64,000 nucleotides of DNA from Turbatrix aceti (taxonomy: Eukaryota > Nematoda > Chromadorea > Rhabditida > Panagrolaimidae). The position numbers and the translations under genes are program-made. The notes beneath the pieces were generated by a model that searched no databases, was not told the origin of the DNA, and saw only the letters and a program-made list of their open reading frames with translations. Of this stretch, positions 1 to 11,200 are shown piece after piece (positions within the stretch are counted from its first letter, which is position 1; each line of letters starts with the position of its first letter). The DNA lies in assembly GCA_963969345.1 (NCBI GenBank), contig OZ017766.1:5704001-5768000 (forward strand), written 5' to 3'.

Positions 1-73
1 CTCGAAAGAAGATTTATCCGCCGATGTTGTAGACTTTTGCAACTTGTACGAACCATTTTTTAAAATCGCTTAG
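1..73 (+). CDS. 3' end of an upstream GTPase paralogue (partial)
   Basis: The first 73 bases read, from base 2, as the last 23 codons and TAG stop of a protein ending in DFCNLYEPFFKIA. The complete GTPase gene just downstream ends in NFCDLYEPHFRF, so this is very probably the 3' end of a tandem paralogue whose body lies outside the window. Nothing about its GTPase domain can be seen here. The two stop codons are about 3.3 kb apart, as expected for head-to-tail duplication. Confidence 0.75.
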   Translation, partial: SKEDLSADVVDFCNLYEPFFKIA

Positions 74-713
74 AACGAAACTGCAGTTTGACTTTTTTCC
101 GTTTTTTTAAATTTTGTTTTTTAAAAAATTAGTAAGTAACTATTAATTATGTCTTCTGTGCGATTCAGAAATATTAAAGAATCTAACGAAATGTTCGGCA
201 AAATGTACATATACCAAAAAATAGGTCACAAAGTCAATTGAAAGGTTTCTGAAGCAAAAGCATGGTGTTATAAAAGGTTTTGGGGAACATTAGTTAATTT
301 TGTGACTATTTTTTTGGGGTTTTCGGATACCCGAACCCGAAAATGCTGGTAACCGTGTCCGAAAACCTGGAATATCGGGGCGTTTACCTGACTGTTCAAA
401 ATGTTGTGTTTTGTAATAAACAAATTAATGAACACGAGAAAAAAATCGCCTGCTAAATGCACTCCCATATTGCACTATAATCGATAATAAAATACATGAA
501 ACTTCGATATTTTTGTTGTTTTTGCGCTTTTGTGTGCGTGCGTGATCAAATAGCCAGAATATCGAAATCAAGTAATAATATATGGCGACATCGATTATTA
601 CTTCGCTTATTTATCTAAAAGTCGGTATTCAGTCGTGGTTTTTATTTGTGTTCACTTGATTTGTTTTTTTTTAATACTTGTCAATTTCGCGCAGGTAATC
701 ATATCAATCAACC
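74..713. other. Intergenic, no gene seen
   Basis: AT-rich spacer between the two GTPase paralogues. The short minus-strand open frame near 268-468 has no recognisable features. It should hold the promoter of the downstream GTPase gene, but I see no clear TATA box. Confidence 0.5.
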
Positions 714-3335
714 ATGACGGATGTTCCAACCAAAGTTCCTGTTCAATTTCTCCGCTGGTTACGTCCAGGTGACGTTTACAATCCAGAAAATATTTTCCTC
801 GATTCAAAACAATTTAATTTTGTCGAAACAAAAGTCGTTAAAAATGAAAAAGAATCGTTTGCCCGCGCTCAAAAATTTGGTCGATATCCGTCGTTTGAAA
901 GCATTGCAGAATTCTTGAAAATCGATCCAGAATTAGCTGTAGGTTTTCTTATAAAAATCATGCAAAAGCTCAAAAAACTATGTATATCTAGGCTCGCTTT
1001 TTGCTTACATCGTCACCGGATGTTCGTCAGTTTTTTAACTTTGATCGAAGTACAGTATTGATCTATGTTTGTTACGTCGACAAGGTTTGCATCATTTGTT
1101 ATGTTAACATATTGGCGTCATCCATATTTAAATTTTTAGAAACTGACCACTGTACCCAACAAAAACGGTTGCGTGAACAATTTTCAGACAGGTTACAGTT
1201 ACCTTGCTACGCTGAATTCTCGTTTTGTATCGGCAAAGCGAAATGGCTCATTCAGTTATCAATACGACTTGGTAGTGAGTAATTTTTCGAACTATTTATA
1301 AAAAGTCACACGAAGATGTTTCCAGGAAATTCGGCGCGTGTTGGAGCAAAAGAACGTTACTGACGAAATTCTTGAACACTGCGAGATTTTATTGAACTGG
1401 ACGCCAGCAACGATTGAACAACTGCAAGATTACATTGCTAAAAAAGAATCCGGCTACCTTTTTTATGAACTTGTGAATTTTAAAAAACTAGGGACTAAGT
1501 ATGGAAAGTTACTGCAACGCATGAACGAGATTGAATTGGACACTGTCAAACAATTTGCCCAAGACCAACTTATAACGAAGGCGTGGGAGTTGGCGACAAA
1601 GTTGATTTCCAGCGCTCCACATATTCATCATCCTGAACTTCTGGACTGCTTTTGGTATTACAGAGGTCCAGCAGATTTTTATGCTGAAGTTTGTCAACTA
1701 TTTGGAGATATTTATCTCCAGGAGATAGCGGCCATTGATGCTGAAAAATTGTTCAACGATGTTTTAAATCTGCGTCCCATTGAACTGGATATAGAAAAAC
1801 AAAATTCAGGACCCAAACCATCAGTGCCGAAGACGGTGATACACATTCCAAGTGGCAGTTCGGCGTTCTGGCAAAAAGTATTTGACGGCGATGATGTGGT
1901 CATCAAACAAGACGAAAAATCTACCGTTAGAGTGACTACAAAAACCGGTAAACAATTTACCGTGCAAGTTATTCAACCTTACCAATTCAGCGGAATTTCT
2001 GTTTTTAATAAAACAGATGCACAGCTTGAAAAATATGGCGTACGTTTTGTTTGCCAGTTCTGCAGAACATTTCTAAATGTTCATTCTGAAAAAGAAGGCA
2101 TTGTTTACTGCCGCTGCGGTACATTCAAAAATTCTAACTTTATTCCCGCGGATCACAAATTTGAATCTCATAAACCCAAGATACCAGCAGATGAAATGAA
2201 TATTCTGCTCATCGGCGCTGTCATGGCTGGAAAATCTACGCTCATCAATAATATTGCAAATCTAGTTAAATTCAAAACGCAGAAAGAAGCTTACAATGGC
2301 GAGTTAACGGCAGTGATTCCGTCCCGATTCGTGGTTGGCAAAAGTCGTGATAATCTTGACGTTGAAACAATTGTCGTCGGTCAAGATTTGCCTGAAGCTG
2401 AGAACGAAGACTTCAACGACTTTGGTCAGTCCGTCACTCAGCGCCCGCGCATGTGTTCCATTACAGCGGAGCTTCCTAGCGGTGAAACAAAGAAATTCAA
2501 CATTATCGATACGCCAGGTATTAACGATACGCGGGGTCTGGATCAGGACGATATAAACATTGACCACATCAAACGCGCCGTGCTTCAAGCCGGTTACCTG
2601 CACGCCATTTGCATTGTTCTTCTGCCAAACCAAAGCAGAATGGAAGCCGATTTTGAAACCGTTCTACGTCGGCTTCTCCAATTCGTTCCTCTAGAACATC
2701 GTCCAAACTTGGTTTTGTTTTTCACAAACACCCGGGGCACGCTTTATCGTCCAGGCCAAACGTATCCGGTGCTCCGAAAATTTGCTGAAACAGAACCTGT
2801 TCTGCAAATTCCTCTCGATCAAGATCGGTTGTTCTGCTTCGACAGCGAGTCATATAATTTCCTATGTGCTCATCACCACGGCATTGAGTACGATCTGACG
2901 AGTCCATCTCACTACAAAGACAGTTGGAAGGAATCCCGAAAGTCTCTTTATCGATTCTTTGAGTTTTTGGACACCGTTACACCGTTTGCAACGTCCGAAA
3001 TTGGATTTATTGACACTGCAGACACCCTCTTCATCAAATGTACCAAAGCGTTAAAAAAATTGTCTGTTACAAACACGCAGTATGACACCGTCAAACATCT
3101 GATCGGCGTGCTCGCTTCGTCTTTCAACGGCGAGGTCAAGAAAGCCCGGATAATTGCACAGTCAATTGGGTTCACGGAAGATATCAAACTTCAACGTATC
3201 CAGCAATTGGCGTTCTTCCGACAACTGACTCGTATCGGCGGATTGTTAAGCGATACATTACAGGAAATGGTTCAAAACTTTTGTGATTTGTATGAGCCTC
3301 ATTTTCGATTCAATAACGAATTAGTTATTTTGTAG
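714..3335 (+). CDS. Large P-loop GTPase (AIG1/TRAFAC-like G domain)
   Basis: Three exons join in frame: 714-938, 1140-1274 and 1326-3335. Both introns are phase 0; the donors are GTAGGT and GTGAGT and the second acceptor is TTTCCAG. The product is 789 residues. The N-terminal ~360 residues are unrecognised. Near residues 363-384 CxxC and CxC pairs suggest a small zinc ribbon. The G domain follows: P-loop GAVMAGKS near residue 417, switch/G3 motif DTPG near 515, and the hydrophobic strand LVLFFTNTRG near 586 in the G4 position, without a canonical NKxD. This resembles AIG1-type and related large GTPases of animals and fungi. The C-terminus is helical-looking and has no membrane segment. Substrate, partner and pathway are unknown. 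The ATG at 714 is the first in the frame and gives an uninterrupted model. The tandem copy upstream indicates a local family. Confidence 0.8.
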
Positions 3336-3545
3336 CATCTATGGTGTATCTTTTTTAAAATTTCCGTTCTGTAGCATTCTGACTTTATTAACTAACGCGC
3401 CAGCCTCTCCTCCTTCGTCCCCTTAGAATATCGTTCAATCTTGACAGTTTTGTTTTTTTATTCAATTCAAAACAAATAAAAAAATAAAAATTATTTTAAT
3501 TCAACATCATTGCGTAAAATAGATTTTCCCCGATTATGGACAAGA

Positions 3546-4656
3546 TCAACTCCTTCTACCATAAAGGTAAAGCGAGTCTTGGTAGTTGTGCAGATACACA
3601 CCGACAACCAACAATGTCGAAAGTACGATTATGGGAATTATGATTTTCATGCTGCAAGATAACCGCTTTGAGACCTGAAATAAAAATTTAAATCAATTTT
3701 GAAAAACATATGTACATATGCAATTATCTAATTACCTTTCGAAATCGGGTAACTTGGACATAGTTGAGTAAGAAGAAAACCACAAGATACAAATGCGTCC
3801 ACAACTCGAGGATGTTATAAAGCTTGTTGAAAATTCCGTAATCAAAGTTGTCGTCGCTGATGACCAACAAAAAAGTAATACCGGTCGGTAAAACCAAGGT
3901 TAAGAAACAGAATGGTAAAATAAGCGTGAGTAAGCCTGTCATATCAATTTCGTAGTCAATGTTTTCCCGATCTCTGACTTCGCTGTCCTGGAGGAGATTA
4001 TCGTGCTTGCGACGGACGGCATACAATGCTACCAACAATACTGGAAGAAATATGAGAGGAACCAGGAGAAACGCCAGGACGAACATTCCCCTGTGAAGGT
4101 GATACAGCTGACAACTTTCTTCATCATAATTGATGCCGACGAAATTCACAATTCTTGAAGCCCAAAATGCAGGCAATTTGAAAAGGGTTATGAATCCGGC
4201 GATCAGGGAAGCGTTGATGAGAATCGTTTTTCGAGTCAGGGTAAACCTCGATCCACGAGAAAGCATACGAAATCGGACAAAAGCGGCGTAAATGTAATAA
4301 TAAAAAATAAAATAATAACTGACTTCTCTAATTGGATACACCAAAACCCATATCGTTGTCCAGATTTCAGCAAAAGGGGTTTCAGATGTTGAATAGATTT
4401 CCGAAATCACATCGATCAGCTTCGAAGCAGAAGCTATCGCTGTCGCGTAAACATTGATTATGAAAACACGATTGAATGTTGTGTCAAATTCTTTTTGACG
4501 ATAAACATGCAGCGTCCAGCCATTTGTAAGGGTTTCCAGAACGCCAAGGGCGAGGAGCAATGTTCGGTGATAGGGAGTGTAAAAACGGTTGACTGAATCC
4601 ACGGTTTCATAGATGGAGCCTTCGGTCGGCCAACGCAGCCATGCCGCGTCGCACAT
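3546..4656 (-). CDS. Seven-helix receptor-like protein with extra C-terminal helix
   Basis: Two exons: 4656-3736 (307 codons) and 3674-3546 (42 codons plus TGA). The phase-0 intron has donor GTAATT and acceptor TTATTTCAG. The 349-residue product has about seven hydrophobic segments in exon 1, near residues 30-53, 63-87, 100-130, 148-167, 192-215, 240-268 and 280-300. The small second exon adds another, KIIIPIIVLSTLLVVGVYLH, giving eight. There is no signal peptide. The layout suggests a G-protein-coupled-receptor-like protein, but I see no DRY or NPxxY motif and it is not obviously related to the Srh-like receptors further right. It could be another polytopic membrane protein. It is convergent with the GTPase gene, with only about 210 bp between the stop codons. 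Confidence 0.7.
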
Positions 4657-5277
4657 TGTTTGTGGTTGAGTCTTTCAACTGTAAGATGAAAAAAAAGGAG
4701 AAAAATGAGACAAAATGGCGGAAAAAGTAAGAAAAACCCATAAAAACGAGGAGAAAAAGACAAAAAAACGTGGAAAACGAAAAACCACAAACAACCGTTA
4801 TCAAAATTACGATGCCCATTGGATTACAAAAATACGGTAAGAAGATAGCAAAAATGTAACTTTTTTTCGGGAGCGAAAACCAAAGAAAAAGTAATAAAAA
4901 AGTAGGGGACACTCTGTGTATACAAAAAGTTCCCCACCAAAATGTGCGGAGTTTCATCTTTTGCAGCCGCGGCCGCTCGACACGTAACCACTGCGATTCA
5001 CCCCGATTTTATTCCCCAGGCGTATTTCGCACACCAACCACTTCCACGTCGGCTTGCAGCGCGTAGGGGGCGAGTGTTGTTCGTCGGTGTGATTTTTGCA
5101 TCGATCGCGAGCTTGTTCGAGCGTTTCAAAAACATCCTTTATTCCCCCTAATTCATCTATCTTCTTTTTTTTTGTATTCTGTTTCATTCGTGCTACGTAC
5201 GTACAAACGCCTTCTGTCATCCAGGCGGTGCAGGTAAATATTTGTTTGCCCATTACTTGATTGTTTTGGGGTAAACG
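4657..5277. other. Divergent intergenic region
   Basis: This spacer separates the start codons of the minus-strand membrane protein and the plus-strand coiled-coil gene, so it probably carries both promoters. It is AT-rich apart from a GC-richer patch near 4960-5110. No clear TATA box or RNA gene is visible. Confidence 0.4.
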
Positions 5278-8200
5278 ATGGATTCAACGGTTTTTGCCAC
5301 TGATGATCGTAATCCTGGATTTGGATCTGGAGCGACTTCGGGAATGGTAGGTGGATTGATAGTAACACCTGTATGAAGGTGATGACGTGTTGCTTTTTTT
5401 TTCAGACAACAACTGACGAACTCGTTGCTCGCATCGCGGAAGGCGATAGCAAAATCGCTGAACTAGTCGCGCAAAATACCCATCTCGATGCTGAACTCAG
5501 AAATTCACTTGCGCGGGAGGAGGTGAGTCTTCTGATTTTGACTGATAACTGAAGCAGAAAATCGTGCTTATATCGGCGATTTTTAGGCTTTAAATTTGAA
5601 TTTTTCGGCATAAAAATTTTTTTTGCATGTCGTGAATTTTCTCAAAATTGCTTTCTTGCTAATTTGAAACTCGTTGAATGAAAAAAAATAAGTGGGCCTA
5701 TTTGTATCCTGACTTGAAAAACACGTGAACATGTTTACTTGACAAACATGCAAGCAAGCATTTTTTCGAGTGTTTTAGCGGATGTTTTTAAGCGAATTGT
5801 GTTTTAGTCAATATTTTTTAGGCTAAAACACAAATTGAACAAAAAAACATTTTTTACCAAAAACTGTCCTAAATCCCCAATTTTTTCTAGGCTCTGAAGC
5901 AACAACTAGGAACCCTATCCTCCCTGGTCATTTCCAATGGCGCGCATCAAAAAACCGTCGACTTTGAACGAATGTACGAACAACTCATCTACAAAGACAA
6001 CAAAATCGTCGAGCTCAACAATTTGATTCTCGAAAAGGAGCGCCAGATCTTTGACCTCCAGGAAACGCTTCGTGGCCAGGACGAAGCGGCGCAGGCGAAG
6101 CGAAAAGCCGTCCAAATCGTGAATCAGCGTCTCCAGGAAATTGATGCTCGTCAATCGACGCTCGTCGATGCAGCCACCGAAACCGATTCCTCCCTGACCC
6201 GGCCAAGTCGTCAGAATCAGCGTCAGATCGCCGATGGACCCGGACCCTCTTCGTCGGGTGTGGGTGGTCGAACGACGACTTCCGGTGGACGCAGGCGAGT
6301 CGTGTCACCCGGTCGAGCTTATCCACAGCTCAAACTGGGCGGAGGCAATCACTCACCACCTCCACTGGATCCTGCGGAGGATATGTCGTCGTATACGACG
6401 GAAACCGCGACCGCAGACGATCCAGATCGAGAATTTTCACCCGGAACTGGTCCGAGTGGAAAGTCGACAAGGAGGTATCGTAAGAAGGTTACGTTCAACC
6501 TCCGGGCTGCCGCAAACGCTGCCCGACAGCAGGGATCCGTTTCGCCGGAAGTCGACGACAGATTCTCGCGGGAATGGGCTGGCGTCGATTCCGAAGTTGC
6601 CCAGCAAATCATCGATCTGACGAATGAAAACGACGAGCTCAGGCGTGTCATTGCCGAAATTGATCGTACTCCGGTCGTCGATCAACAGTTCAGGGTTGCT
6701 GAGGTTCGTTTTGGGTTTTTTTGACTGAAAAATAACTGGAAAAGAGCGAAAAACCTGAAAATAGGGATACTAAACTGAAGTTTTGGCTTTTGACGCGAAA
6801 ATTTTCAGTGGTACTAAAATACGGTAGTTAGGTTTTTGGCTTTTGAGGCGAAAATTGTCAGCGCTATCTTTTTGGTTCCTGACGCGAAAATTATAGGCGT
6901 TCTCGTAATACGATAGTTACGTTTTTGGTTCCCGACACGAAAAATTGTCTGCGACATTGTGATACTGTAGTTATGTTTTTTTGAGGGTTTTTATTATTTG
7001 TGAGTGCTAAAGTAATTTTTTTACGTTTTTTTTCGTTTTTAGGTAAACGTTGACTGCGTTTTTACCATTTTTTTAAATTTCAGCTCGAAGAAGAACTCGC
7101 AAATGCCATAAAAACCGGCAAAAACGAAGTTCTCCGCGCCCGCGCAGCAGCTCAATCCCGAATCGCCGAACTCGAAAACAAAATCAAGGAGCATGAAGAC
7201 AAGGCCGTCAACGAGCAGGAATCCTTCGAAAGCATCCTGGACACCCTTCGAGATTCCCGAGATCATGTTGTCCTCGAAAACGCTCGACTACAGGAGAAAA
7301 TCGATGCTCTTCGCGAGACCGAGCGTCAGCTGCGGAGCGAAATCGAAGGCAGCATTCAGCTTTCGCTGGGCTATCGTCGAGAGCTGGATACGGTACTGCG
7401 TGAAGACCGCGATCTCAAGGCGACTGTCAAGCACACGAATGCGGAACTCATGAAAATCCGGGACGAGAGAAGCGTCGCGTACAAGGAAATCCAACGTCTC
7501 AAAGAAGCCATCAGCGCTCAGGACAACCTAATTCAGGTTCTCGAGAGCGATGTCGTCATCTACGAAACGCATATTGGATTGCTCCGGGAATCGCTCGGTG
7601 CGTCGAATCTCGATGACCGTGAGATAGCGAAGGCTAAGGCTGCGGATGCCAAGGTCGATGCCCTGGAGGTTGAACGGGATGACATGATTCGGCAACAGAA
7701 TGGTGGGTTTTTTTGGGGGGAGCATGAAAATGTTAGGGAAAAATTTTCCGCGTGGGATCCAAAATTGCGCACTTTTCAAAAATTGCATTTTTTACGATGT
7801 TTTGCTTTGTTACGATGTTTTTTTACGGTAGTTTTTTGAAAAAAAAGTGTTGCGCTAAAAGTTTACGTGTGGGACACAAAATTTTTGCCTGCGTGCATTT
7901 TTTACGATATTTTGCTTTGTTACGATGTTTTTTACAACACAAATAATATTTTTTCTTTAATCAACAATCAGTAGACAAAGCATCGGAGAAATCATAATCC
8001 CATCTAAGTTCTGAAAAATATCAAATTTATTACAATATTTTTTGAAAAATTTTCGTTCAATAAAAAAATAAAAATTTGGCAAAAAAACAAAGTCACGGAA
8101 ATGTACAGCAATTCGTACCGCGTATTTTTTGGGAATCAGGCGTTTTTTTGGTAAAAAGAGCAACAAATAGTAATAATTAGGTGCAAAAAATTGTGTAAAA

Positions 8201-11200
8201 TTATTGGGTAAAAAAATAAGGGCAAATTAATTAGACAGGAGGGATACCATTTTTCGTGATGCTTGATCCATTGCAGTACGACCGATCGGTGGGAGAAGTT
8301 GTGGACGTTGACATCGTCTTGGTCGTGTGATCTGTACCATTTTCTGTAGGGGGTGTCTTGTTGATGACACTGGTGGTGGTTGTCGTTGTTGTTGTCGTTT
8401 CGGGATCGGGTTCAGGAGGCGAGGGATGAGAACTAAACTGCCATTTGAACGTGTTGTAACACTTGTAATCCTTGACAATTGATGGCACTGCGGTTCCGGA
8501 TCTTGTTATCTAGAAAAAAAAATTATTGGATTGATGGAAGGCAAAAATTTTGTTGTGCGAAGAAAAAAACTCACATCCTTCCCACAAGCCGGGCAGTACT
8601 GATTTCTCCGCTTGAAACAACAGTAAATACCACAGGGAAAGCATATAATTGCCCAGAGAAAGGAAATCCACGTAAAACGCTTAGTAGTTCGTCCGGAGCA
8701 AGCCGGACATGGCACTACAGGAGTCATAAAAAATCTTTGAAATCTGAAAAAAAATTCGAATGAAAGCTGGGCAGTTTGGAAAAAATTTCGGGGATTTGAA
8801 TAGAATTCGCGTGCGCGCGCGAAAAAAGTGTTTACATGAACTTTTATCAGATCAGATAGGAAGGAAGGGAACAAAAACCCGTTAGGCGATAGCGTCTGGA
8901 GAATACTGACACTTTATGTCGGTTTGATTTAGACACGCGCGTATGTTATATGTATTTTCAACGTGAAAACACTTTTGTGTGACGCTGCTGACTGACGCAT
9001 TGATTGGTTCATACGGAGTAGTAGGTGGACTGGACGGAAGGAGGGGAGGAGAAGGGAGGGTGGTAATTCTTGCAGAGGCCGATAGGAATTGAAAACAACA
9101 CGGGAACGACGATAGGGTGTGATAGGACAGGATGTACCCCGGACTTTAAAAGAACCCCCCCGCCATTGAACAAGCTGCAGGCAGCACGTGATCAGTTGTT
9201 CGTTCAATGGCGGGTTATTAGGGTGTAATGTGTAAAGGATCGTTGATGGAAAATCATTGGAATTTGATTGATTGTAATCATCGATTTTTTTTAGGATTTT
9301 GAAATCTTGCCAAATTTTTTGAAATAATTTTTGGGGTTTTTTTAACGTTTTACATAATTAACCTTAGGTGACACGATTCAAGGAAAAAGTCAATTGACAG
9401 TCTTTTTATTGCATTTTTGAAAACGCTTCAATGTCAAGGTGGAATCGAAAAACAAGTTTTATGCATTTCCGGAGGGGAAAGGAATAAGTTGATTTATTTC
9501 CAATAAAATTTTATCCTATCAAGTGTAAACACGCGAAAATTAAGTAAGGTTTATGCGTGGATCTGAAAAAAAATGAAAAACAAAAAAAGTTGCATCAACA
9601 GTTTTTTGGACGGTTTTGTCCAAAAAACGGTTAACGATCGGGAAAGTGTTTAGATAAATACAATACGGTTGGATGGCCATGTATCTATTTATCTATCTAC
9701 CTGACTACAAAATGCGGGCGTGTTCGTGTACGAAAAAAAATGAAAAACGAGTTTTCCAACCGATCAGTTTTTGTTGTCTTTTTTTTTTGTCACGGGAAAA
9801 CTCGAAACTTGTGAGAGGTCAAAATGAGTCATTCTTGTGGTACACGATAGGCATCCATTCATCCATCACACTGGGATTGGTACTAGTATGTATTTTTATA
9901 TTTTTATTATTAATCAATGCGTAAATTATGAACGATATACATACAACAAAAATATAAAAAAATATTAGATGCAATAAATTTCCGGGAGAGATGAAATGAA
10001 TGAAATACGGAAAAGAAAAAAATGTTTAGTCATGTATTAGTTGCTGTGGTTGGTTTTGAGACTATTCTGCTGGGGCGGTGATTCAATTGACTTCGATGGG
10101 GTTGTGCTGAATGAATGGCGGACGAGCGAGCGAGAAAACGAACGAAAGAGCTCGGTTGCGGTGTAAAAAAAGACGGAAAGGGTCGGCGGGGTAGGAATTT
10201 ATAATTATCTAGCGTTTGCAGCGGTTTTTTTTCTGTCGGGAAAAATACAAACAACGTGTGTACAAAATTTTGGGGGAAGGATATAAAAATGCGTGATTTG
10301 ATTGAAAGTTTTGAAAAAGACGTGTAAATTTTGTATTGGCAAATTAAAAGTTTTTAAAAAAATTCGTTTTTTGTTATGAAACTGACAAAATGGAAAGGAA
10401 CTCGAAAAATGTTTGTATCTTTGACAAAAAAAGTAAAAAAAGAACAATTTTTAGCTTCGTTTTTGACATTTTTTGACAATGAAAAATTTTTGGAGTTTGC
10501 GTGCGAGCAGGCTCACAAAAATTGACGACGACGACAAAAATTGCAATGCGCCTATTTTTTTGGAGTTGACACCCTCGAGCTTCTTCTTTCCTTCCTTTTA
10601 GTTCTTTTTCCAGTGGGAGTAAAGACAGAGATGAGGCAGAACGAAGCGATGGAAAAAAAAACGTCTGCAGCCCATAAAAAGGACTAATGGAGTCACAGAC
10701 AAAGAAAAAAAACGAAAAGCAATAATTGAAATTCTTCTGCTTAAAATTTGTGATAGCATTTCAAAAAAAAACGATAGCGGGAAAGGACGAAAAAACAAAT
10801 GATTGTGAATCAGTCCGTCAGTCTGCGATGGAAAAATAATAGTTTCGAAAAAAATTGTGAAAAAAAAAAATTTTTTTTTCAGAAGAAAGACTTCGAACCA
10901 AAGAACTCACGATCAAAGTACAGTACCTCGAACAGGAGCGGGATGAACTCGTCGAGCAGATTCGGAGGCTTCAGGGCCTTGGAGGCCGTCATCGGGGAAG
11001 CCGTGCCACCGGAAGCTCGGCTACGATCGTCACGCAGTCGTCTCAGGTGTCGGCGTATACCTTCCCTGCCCGGGAGGATGAGTACCGACGTCGACGGTCG
11101 CAGGAACGACAAGAACAGCAGGATAGGCAGGATTTCTTCTTTGGAGCTCCTGTTGCTGTAGGTTTTTTGTTTTGAAATTTAAAATTTTTTATAAAAAAAT

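Noticed and set aside
4942..5151. Short plus-strand open frame (69 codons) upstream of the coiled-coil gene
   Set aside because: No recognisable composition, no splice link to the next exon in a matching phase, and it lies in the divergent promoter region.
9601..9628. Perfect short hairpin (11 bp arms, 6 bp loop) in the large intron
   Set aside because: Too short and isolated to call an element or a microRNA precursor.
10030..10798. Minus-strand frames of 66-80 codons in the large intron
   Set aside because: Phe/Ser-rich low-complexity translations of T-rich DNA without splice partners.
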